A DNA stretch of 64,000 bases from Kappaphycus alvarezii (lineage: Eukaryota; Rhodophyta; Florideophyceae; Gigartinales; Solieriaceae), in the NCBI GenBank assembly GCA_002205965.3, contig NADL03000087.1:124001-188000 (forward strand). The letters are read 5' to 3'. The translations under genes were made by a program, and so were the position numbers. The notes under the pieces were generated by a model. It ran no database searches, was not told the origin of the DNA, and saw only the letters and a program-made list of their open reading frames with translations. Of this stretch, positions 57,333 through 64,000 are shown one piece after another; positions within the stretch are counted from its first letter, which is position 1; each line of letters opens with the position of its first letter.

Positions 57333-57515
57333 TCCATTTTTCACTCTGTAACCTTCGATTTTAGTGCTGATTTGCCAAATACGTCCCTTTCAGTACCTGC
57401 AGGTGAATGTTTTACCAAAATGATGTAGAGGTTTAAGCTGTTGAGAATACATTTAATTTAGTTCTATGTTTATGGATTGTCTGTTCTATTAAATATTTAC
57501 GAGTCCAAAATGTTT
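57333..57515. repeat. Dispersed repeat R3, copy 2
   Basis: Diverged partner of 28028-28220, same orientation, 29 kb away, also in gene-free AT-rich DNA. Confidence 0.55.
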
Positions 57516-58283
57516 TCAAAATTGCTTCACTGCAAGTATATTTATGACAAATATATGTCTCCTCATATGAAGACAAATTGGGCCTCATATGAGGACGGTG
57601 CTACGGTGAATAGACACTAGTGGCCGGATGAATATGAGTTCCTATCAGATAGTGTGAAGCAATATGGTGTTTTATAGTAAACATATGGCGTTGGCGTCAA
57701 TCTCTAAGTTATTAACAGAAAAGTACTAGTTATAGATAGCTTATAGTATGATGCAAAATTCTAGACCACAACAGAGTTTCTGTTCAAAATTGCAAAAAAA
57801 TACAGCCACAATTAGCCCATTGGAAGTGCTGTGGAAAACAAACTAGATTAAAAGAAATATGACTTAAAAATCATCCTACGTCAATGGGAGTAAACATTTA
57901 TTTCAACAGTTGCAAAATATATAGATTAAATTGAAATTCTGGTACTCCCTTGAGTCTCTGAAAGTATAAATTCTTCGCCTTTTCTTGGTTTGAGAGTAGC
58001 AAGCCAGGTAAGCGTTGCTCCATATAATCAAGGAGTCGTTGGATGATTTTTCTCAAACCAGTTCTATGGGGTGATGACTGAAGTCTTGAGATCTTCCCGG
58101 CTCTTATACCGACTTTGTCCTCGTGAAATTTACAAAAATTTATGGCCCAGGGATTTTCTACAGTGTTTTAATCGGGAGACCGTTACTTCCACGTAAGGAA
58201 TTGGAATTTTTTACCTCCAGCCAAGCCCTAGTGTAGGCGAAAAAGTTTATTAAGCATTTTTATCCTGTACTTTTCTTCTCCGT
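57516..58283. other. Gene-free stretch
   Basis: Contains a short duplication, CCTCATATGAAGAC and CCTCATATGAGGAC (57561-57597). No gene seen. Confidence 0.5.
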
Positions 58284-59821
58284 GGGTGGTGGTAGATCTT
58301 TATTTGTCGTACAGTGTCGCACAGAGGCGTGCGGAGGGTATTTATAAATTAACTACGGATGCGGGCGGCGGGTTGAAACCTTGTGCGCCTGCATTACTTG
58401 GAAGATAAATGCAAAACGGGTAACGAAGTCGCGGGGCTCCTGTTGAGGGAGGAACCGCGATGAGAAGCAGCGAAGGAAGAAAGGCGGCGGAAGAAAGCCT
58501 TACAGTCGTCGCCCAAGGCGCCAAGATATCAATCCCGACGAGGGAGAGAGGGATATCGTTTTGGTTGCAGTAAGTGCCGTAATGACGATGTTTCTCGCGC
58601 TCTGCGAGTGTCGCGGCGGCGCTGCAGTAACCGTACTTGGCGAAATGTGGCGGCGTGCGGAGGAGTTGGCAACAGTAACGTCGACTGCGATATCGGTACT
58701 GTGAAGCCCGTATGCAGCGGGTATGTAAATGTCCATTCGTAGCACGGGGGACTCCGAATGCCCAGATGAGTCGGGAACCTGGTGGAGGAGCGGATGTTCG
58801 ACGAGGGTGACGATCTCACCTTCCTTGCAGTAGCGGGCAAGAACGTTGCGGAGGATGTGATGAAGACGAGTCATTCCGTCTTCGTATTTGCAGGTTAACG
58901 CGTGTTGACCACTTGGATCTAAGACGGGTGCGATGTCGGCCGAGCGGCGGGAGCAGACCGGACAGCGAGTAGATCCAGGGAATAGCGCGATGCCGAGACG
59001 TAGAGCCAGAGCGACTTTCCACGCAGAAGAGGACATGTACGTACCGCGGTGGGGGTAAGAAAGCGAAGAGAAAACAGACGATGCGGAGGATGTGCGCAGG
59101 AAGAGGAGTCGAGCTCGGTCGTGGGCTGCCGCAGACGAGAACAAGCTATCGGACTTCGATAGCATGAGTTCAGTTGTGATCGCAGACTGGAGCCTTTCGC
59201 CGGGGACCGGCGAAGAACAACGCTCGAAATAGCCGTAGCTGTAAGCGACGAAGACAGCTGCGGGTGGCGGGAGGATAACAGGGAGATGGAAGACCGAGGG
59301 ATCTCTTCCAAGTGGCGGTCCTGGGAAAGAATAAGCAGGTCGGAGATAAGTCCAAAAGAATCAATTACAGATGCTGCGTATGCAGCCTCGGTAATGTCTG
59401 AAGTTTGCAGGAGACCTAGACCGCCCATTGAGAAGGGGAGAGAGGCTTGGAGCCAGGCTCGCTCTGGACAGGACAGCTGCAATTGGTGGAACGCTTCCCT
59501 CTGCTTCTGATCGAAGCTAGCGGCGAGAACTGCAGATTGAGTGGAGGGAAGCGTACGTAGCAAGTGCATGACCTTGGAGGCGTTCGCGCAGAAGCGGGTA
59601 AGTGGAAAGCCAATTGAGCATCATCCAAGTCTCGAAGGGATTGGAAGATGCGGTCAACTCGTTTTGGCCCTGCGAAAAATTGGGAAACAAAAGCGTCCGA
59701 GCCAATCGGGGATCCCAGCACGATAAAACCAGGGGGTTGAAAGGGACAAGAAGTGCCAAAGGGAGTGGGAAGGGGAGAAGCCGTAAACTTGGGTCTGGCA
59801 AGGTTAAGCTGGCACCCTAGT
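58284..59821 (-). pseudogene. RLE-type non-LTR retrotransposon, longer copy C
   Basis: Minus strand, read across frameshifts. It opens inside the RT thumb: QLNLA at the edge, VLGSPIGSDAFVSQFFAGPK, RVDRIFQSLRDLDDAQLAFH, then MHLLRTLPS, QREAFHQLQLS, QASLPFSMGGLGLLQTSDIT and EAAYAASV. The frame 58500-59165 continues with SSSAWKVALALRLGIALFPG, CPVCSRRSADIAPVLDPSGQ, HALTCKYEDGM, RMDIYIPAAYGLHSTDIAV and DVTVANSSARRH, the CCHC zinc site and restriction-like endonuclease. The C-terminus (EREKHRHYGTYCNQNDIPLS, LGALGDD) lies in a shifted frame. The RT catalytic palm is missing by 5' truncation. 3' end about 58284, shared with copy B. Confidence 0.85.
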
Positions 59822-60245
59822 GGAATGATAGGGTCAATCGGCGGGGGAAGAGATCCTCAGAACCAATTACCCTGAGAAGGAGGTGTTGCGAGCGACAAAA
59901 GTGCTACCGTGGTATTGTTGAACGAACAAAAGGGAGTGTATATAGAAGAGAGCTGAGAGAGCTTAAAGCAAGTATAAAAGGGGCAGGGTCTACCACCGAC
60001 GCTCTGCGACTAGCGTAAGAAAAAGTTTTCTTGGGTCTGAAGTTGACTCTCAACTTCCTACTACTCGGGACTTGGCTTGAAGTTGTCTGCCAACTTGCTT
60101 CACCTCCACTAAAGGAAGCAGTTTACTCGGCTTGTATAGACTTTTGGCTACCCTAAAAGTCTCAAACAAACATACTAATAACCATAAAATGTATTCACGG
60201 TAATCGTGTGAACCAGAGAGACTATTAGAAGATATTTCCTCAAGG
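59822..60245 (-). repeat. R1 copy 4, 3' part
   Basis: Directly abuts the truncated 5' end of non-LTR copy C. Aligns with 40335-40780 and 43850-44300 in the same orientation and with 39235-39655 inverted. Contains a near-perfect hairpin GAAGTTGACTCTCAACTTC (60039-60057). On the plus strand TATAAAAG at 59973-59980 looks like a promoter box that is degraded in the other copies. The acidic ORF is not present beside this copy. Confidence 0.75.
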
Positions 60246-60577
60246 TAAATATCTAGGTGCCATACCCATGCCAGCCACCCATCGGCCAGGGGTGGAATTG
60301 ATGTGGCCATTATATAGACCTTTCAGAGCTACTTGTCGTATCACCCACAACCTGGAACTGTACTGACATCTACTATGACAGCGTGTCCTAAAATGAAAAA
60401 AATCAGCCGACGAATTTGCCACACTCACCCAAATTAAAAATATCTTGCAAATTCAAAAACTGTAAAAATATCTTCCCAAATCCGATACTGTATACAATCA
60501 TGGTCCTCACCTAGATTTTTTCGTGTGTGAATTTGCGCACATCACGCCCTCTCGCTCAAGACGAACGTCCCGACTCG
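60246..60577. other. Unassigned stretch
   Basis: No gene. Upstream sequence of R1 copy 4 and possibly the 3' region or LTR of gypsy B; no repeat partner found within the window to confirm an LTR. Confidence 0.4.
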
Positions 60578-61304
60578 TCACTGCTCTTCTTCTGCTTCCG
60601 TTAGTGTTCGCTGTCTTATTGATAAAATGTATGGTCTCTCAAACGGGTACGGATGCAACTGATTACCAACATGATGCTCTAAAGAGTAGGTTCGCATTAC
60701 TGGTACCTCACTTTGTAGCATAGCCTCATATATTGGTTTGATCACATCGAGGTGGGTTGAATACATTCTTCTTCCGTGACTCTTCCGAATCTTCCAAGAG
60801 TGAAAAAATATATGTGATATGCAAACTCTTCTGGAAGATGCCGGAGGAATGGATGTCGATAAGAAAAGAAGACGCGCATCATCAGAACGAATCTTCGTAA
60901 GATAAGTGCGGTCCATGTAGCGCCCTAAAACATAAACAGATGCTTATCATGAAATAAGAAATGACCTGCGCATCGTTCGCATCCTCGGAGATATTGCGCA
61001 GCCAAAAAGATAATCTTCTTCTTCCGACTGTATGCTGTGCATGGTTGTGAAGGAGAGCTAGAGATGAAGTTGTGGTGGACGGTCCCGATGAATGGCCGCG
61101 ACCAGCTCCTGACGTACTGGGACCTGCACGAGGTCCTCTCGGGGGACGACCGGAACCTCTTCTGGGCGGGTTGTTGTCTCCTGAAGGTCCTCCTCTGGTC
61201 ATCATCACTGCTTCAGGAGGATCCTCGCCGCCTCCAACGTTCCCAATTTGTGGCGGAGAAACGTAAGGTTCCCATAGAGGATACGGGACCAGCCTGTATT
61301 CCAT
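60578..61304 (-). pseudogene. Gypsy B post-integrase region: Gly/Arg/Pro-rich linker and second domain copy
   Basis: Frame 60882-61304 begins as an alternative frame at the end of the integrase ORF (MEYRLVPYPLWEPYVSPPQI), followed by a low-complexity linker rich in Gly, Pro, Arg and Ser (SGRPPRGPRAGPSTSGAGRG, about residues 50-70), then VISYFMISICLCFRALHGPH. Frame 60578-60916 continues with THLDVIKPIYEAMLQSEVPV and YPFERPYILS. This is a second, diverged copy of the domain at the end of the integrase ORF: CLCFR, YxDVIKPIYE/YLNIIRPIYV and YPxxxPY are shared. I do not recognise the domain; it could be a capsid-like or structural protein made from a third ORF. Position after pol is seen in some plant gypsy elements with extra ORFs. 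Confidence 0.55.
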
Positions 61305-62812
61305 ATCCGGGGTAAGGCGTAACCTCTCAGTCGCACGTCTTGGTTGTTCTTGAGAAATACGTAAATTGGACGGATAATATTCAGATACGTTTGCGACAAG
61401 TCTCCAGCAGCTACCATTCCATATCTTCCTATAGAGTAATGATATATTACCTCCACAAACTCTGGACCTGCTTCCGTGAACCTTCCGTTTTGGAATGAAA
61501 ATAGAACTCTTATTAATAGTCGGAAATCTTCTTCAGGTAGCAATGGTCCGTTCAACGTACGAAAACATAGGCATATATTAATGTAGAAATGGATGATTAC
61601 GTGGAGTTCGTAGTAGTCCCGCGTAACCGAGATGATCCATTCCCAGGCCCTTTTTCCTCCCATAGGAATCATTCTATAGTTAAAGATGAGTATGCCCCGT
61701 GGTTGCGCATAGTCCTGTGTGAGAAGGAATTCTTCAGGCCTCTGATGGTAAGGGACCAGACGACGTGCATGGATGGCCCTCCTTGATCTCTTCCCTGAGC
61801 TTGAACAGAGCTGATAGTGCGGGTGTCTTTCCTCCGTGACGATGCAAGGGTTCGAGTACTTGGTTTGGAAGGCCGGCCACTTCACAGCCTGCTGCATTGC
61901 TTTTCCATGTACTACAAGTACTTTAGAGCCAACTGAAAAGGTTCTGACTGCAGGTTCTGCATCCTTATTTCTTGTCTGTGTTAGCGCGCGGTGTGATCTC
62001 CAGCCTTCGGTGGCCAGTAGTTCAACTTCCCTACTCTCTTCATCGATAATATTTGTTTCCATGTCTCTCTGTAACATTCTAGGAGCCCTTCCGTACATTA
62101 GCTCGAATGGTGAGCGTCCATTTCTTCCTCTTCTTCGACGGTAGCCGTATAACACTTTTGGTAAGGCATCTTCCCACTGGATTTCATTCTCCAACATAGT
62201 TTTCGATATTGCTCGTTTGATGGTTCCAACCATCCTCTCCGCTTTCCCGTTGGACATAGGAGCGTATGCGAGAACGGTCTTCAGCTGAATTCCTTTCTCT
62301 TCCAAAAAACGAAGCAGTGAAGTTGCAGTAAAACAAAGGGCGTTATCCGAGATGATCCTTTTTGGAAGACCAAACGGTTCAATTATTTCTTTTTCGATGA
62401 ATCTCAGTACCACCTCAGCATTTGCCTCCTCGACTGCAACTGCTATTGGCCATCCAGTAAGATGTTCCACCCCTATAAGGAGATATTTGTTTCCGGAAGA
62501 AGTTTCCTTGAACGGGCCCGCGAAGTCAATTGAGAAGGTTTCAAAGAGACCGGAAACTGGAAAACTTAGAGTTGTCTTATACTTCCGTATTGGAGTGAAT
62601 TTTTGGCAGTTGTCGCAGCTTTTCACGAAATTATAGACGTCCTTATGGATACCGGGCCACCAGAATCTCTCAGTTACGAATTTTTTGGTTGTTTCGAGAT
62701 CCCAATGCCCTAGCTCATCATGGAAAGTCCTCAAGATCTTCATTCTTTCTTTCAAAGGGGCCACTAGTCGGGGACCGGCTTTAGTGTGCCGGAAGAGTTT
62801 CCCATTCCACAA
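61205..62812 (-). CDS. Gypsy B integrase with C-terminal extension
   Basis: A 535-codon open frame, the longest in the window. The N-terminal zinc region has HDELGH and CDNCQKF (about residues 32-70). The catalytic core shows FSIDFAGPF, RIISDNALCF and PMSNGKAERMVGTIKRAI, with all three acidic residues (D, D, E) intact. Then PFELMYGRAP and the C-terminal VGSKVLVVHG and HARRLVPYH. From about residue 370 the frame runs on, past the usual integrase end, into GILIFNYRMIPMGGKRAWEW and a domain with NICLCFRTLNGPLLPEEDFR and YLNIIRPIYVFLKNNQDVRL, ending at 61205. Downstream a second copy of this domain follows. Probably a recently active element. Confidence 0.85.
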   Translation of the reverse strand: MWNGKLFRHTKAGPRLVAPLKERMKILRTFHDELGHWDLETTKKFVTERFWWPGIHKDVYNFVKSCDNCQKFTPIRKYKTTLSFPVSGLFETFSIDFAGPFKETSSGNKYLLIGVEHLTGWPIAVAVEEANAEVVLRFIEKEIIEPFGLPKRIISDNALCFTATSLLRFLEEKGIQLKTVLAYAPMSNGKAERMVGTIKRAISKTMLENEIQWEDALPKVLYGYRRRRGRNGRSPFELMYGRAPRMLQRDMETNIIDEESREVELLATEGWRSHRALTQTRNKDAEPAVRTFSVGSKVLVVHGKAMQQAVKWPAFQTKYSNPCIVTEERHPHYQLCSSSGKRSRRAIHARRLVPYHQRPEEFLLTQDYAQPRGILIFNYRMIPMGGKRAWEWIISVTRDYYELHVIIHFYINICLCFRTLNGPLLPEEDFRLLIRVLFSFQNGRFTEAGPEFVEVIYHYSIGRYGMVAAGDLSQTYLNIIRPIYVFLKNNQDVRLRGYALPRIWNTGWSRILYGNLTFLRHKLGTLEAARILLKQ

Positions 62813-64000
62813 TGTAAAAGCCTTTTGATTCCTGCGTACCCAATTTCGTGTTCAAGATCAACCTTTCTCATTTCTAGTCCATCGAGGAATTTGATCAGTC
62901 CGTGAATATTAGCTTCGTACTCGTTATCGTTCGGCAACTGCAACTCGGCGACTCCGACGATGTCCTCCGAAGCTTTTTCATTTGGAATCAGTGCGTCCCT
63001 CAAGCGGGATAGGTAATCGGCAGGCTGATTATTGCGTCCGGGTCTATACACAATTTCAAACCGATATTCTGCGAAAATGTCGAGCCATCGGGCCAAGCGG
63101 TGATGTACATCCTTCTTTTGGAATGCTGTTTTAAGTGCCTGGTGATCAGTTATCAAGACAAATTTCTCGAGTGATAAAAGGTATACGCGAAACTTTTTCA
63201 GCGCGAAGACGACAGCTAGCGCTTCTTTCTCGCAGACTGAGTATCTCTTTTCCGCGTCATTCAGAGTTCGGCTTGCGAATTGAACAGGGTGTAGTCTTCC
63301 GTTTTCATCTTTTTGGGACAAAACGGCACCCAAAGACCGTTCTGAGGCATCTGTCTCCACAACGAATGGTCTCTTGAAATCTGGGTACATGAGAACTGGG
63401 GGGACACATAGCTTATCTTTAAGCTCCTGAAATGCAGTTTCCATTTCCTTGTTCCAGTAAAATTTTCCGTTCTTCGTAGTGCTGGCATGTAACGGTGCTG
63501 CAGTCTTGGCGAAATCTTTGATAAATCTTCTGTAATATGAGGCCAGTCCTAAGAAGCTTCGGACCTCCGTCTTTGAAGCGGGCCTTGGTGCCAACTTTAT
63601 TTTTTTCGTTTTCTCTGGATCCACTCTAATTCCCTCTTGGTCGACGATATGACCGAGTAATTGGATAGAAGTTTTCGCAAAGAAGCATTTGCTCAACTTA
63701 ATTTTCAAGCTATACTCCGATATCCTCTCCACAACTGTCTTGACGTGCGAGATGTGCTGATCCAATGTTTCTGAGAATATGACGACATCATCGATATAGA
63801 CTCTTGCGAATGGAAGTCCTTTCAAAACCTCGTTCATCATTCTTTGGAATGTAGCTGGTGCATTCATGAGACCAAAAGGCATCACTTCGAACCTGAACGT
63901 ACCGGCTTTGCTGGTAAAGGTTGTTTTTTCCTTACATTTTTCATCCAATGGAATCTGCCAATAGCCAGTGTAAAGGTCAATTGAGGTGAAATATCTCCCG
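62764..64000 (-). pseudogene. Gypsy B reverse transcriptase and RNase H (continues past window end)
   Basis: Open frame 62764-63948, open beyond at the right edge (SIDLYTGYWQIPLDEK is readable to 64000). It holds FEVMPFGLMNAPATFQRMMN, active site YIDDVVIFSETLDQH, LGHIVDQEGIRVDPEKT, FLGLASYYRRFIKDFA and RNase H motifs VETDASERSLGAVLSQ, EKEALAVVFALKKFRVYL, LITDHQALKTAF and RPGRNNQPADYLSRL; catalytic Asp and Glu residues are present. A one-base deletion near 62847, compared with gypsy A, shifts the frame just before the integrase, giving an aberrant last ~30 residues. It is highly similar to gypsy A at 15059-16620. Confidence 0.9.

Noticed and set aside
60578-61600. Resemblance of the gypsy B duplicated domain to a plant-virus coat protein
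   Set aside because: Only a vague pattern of aromatic and hydrophobic residues; no diagnostic motif could be matched.
1-64000. CRISPR arrays, operons, bacterial promoters or terminators
   Set aside because: No regularly spaced direct repeats and no prokaryotic gene organisation; the content is eukaryotic retroelements.

Overview
The window looks like a repeat-dominated chromosome segment from a nuclear eukaryotic genome. Nearly every recognisable coding piece belongs to a retroelement. I see no operons, no tRNA or rRNA genes and no confidently recognisable host gene. The mix is a chromodomain Ty3/gypsy element, several other Ty3/gypsy lineages, three or four Ty1/copia lineages (one of a divergent aquatic type), and non-LTR elements ending in a CCHC plus restriction-like endonuclease (RLE). 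This would suit a red alga or another TE-rich protist or fungus-like lineage. The organism assignment is an inference with low confidence.

Left part (1-24.3 kb) is a pile of nested and abutting elements. A chromovirus starts with a 5' LTR (150-665) and primer-binding site, is interrupted after its leader, resumes as decayed gag-pol from about 7.5 kb and ends with a chromodomain and a truncated 3' LTR (11982-12141). The interruption holds a minus-strand Ty1/copia element (about 1025-5750) and an RLE-type non-LTR 3' fragment (about 6630-7480). A decayed second Ty3/gypsy (12150-14668, +), a minus-strand third one (gypsy A, 15059-18720) and a complete but broken copia element with two 277-bp LTRs (19282-24258, +) follow.

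Middle part (24.3-46.9 kb) is mostly AT-rich sequence without recognisable genes to about 35.8 kb. Then comes a mosaic of short repeats. Two are of special interest: a repeat (R1) carrying an acidic Asp/Glu-rich ORF, present four times in the window, with two copies forming a nearly identical inverted pair; and a block (R2) with a conserved short reading frame, present three times. A 5'-truncated RLE non-LTR copy and two decayed copia pol fragments are mixed in.

Right part (46.9-64 kb): a decayed Ty3/gypsy (46.9-51.2 kb, +) whose reverse transcriptase was interrupted by a solo LTR with a clear 5-bp target duplication; a second copy of that LTR (52223-53294), itself interrupted by a solo LTR of the chromovirus family with its own 5-bp duplication; AT-rich spacer with diverged repeats; a longer RLE non-LTR fragment; R1 copy 4; and a well-preserved gypsy element (gypsy B, minus strand, 60578 to past the window end) closely related to gypsy A. 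Gypsy B carries a post-integrase extension with an internally duplicated domain that I do not recognise.

The genes do not form a pathway; the window records successive insertion, truncation and recombination. The best candidates for something undescribed are the R1 acidic-gene repeat family, the R2 coding block and the duplicated domain behind the gypsy B integrase.
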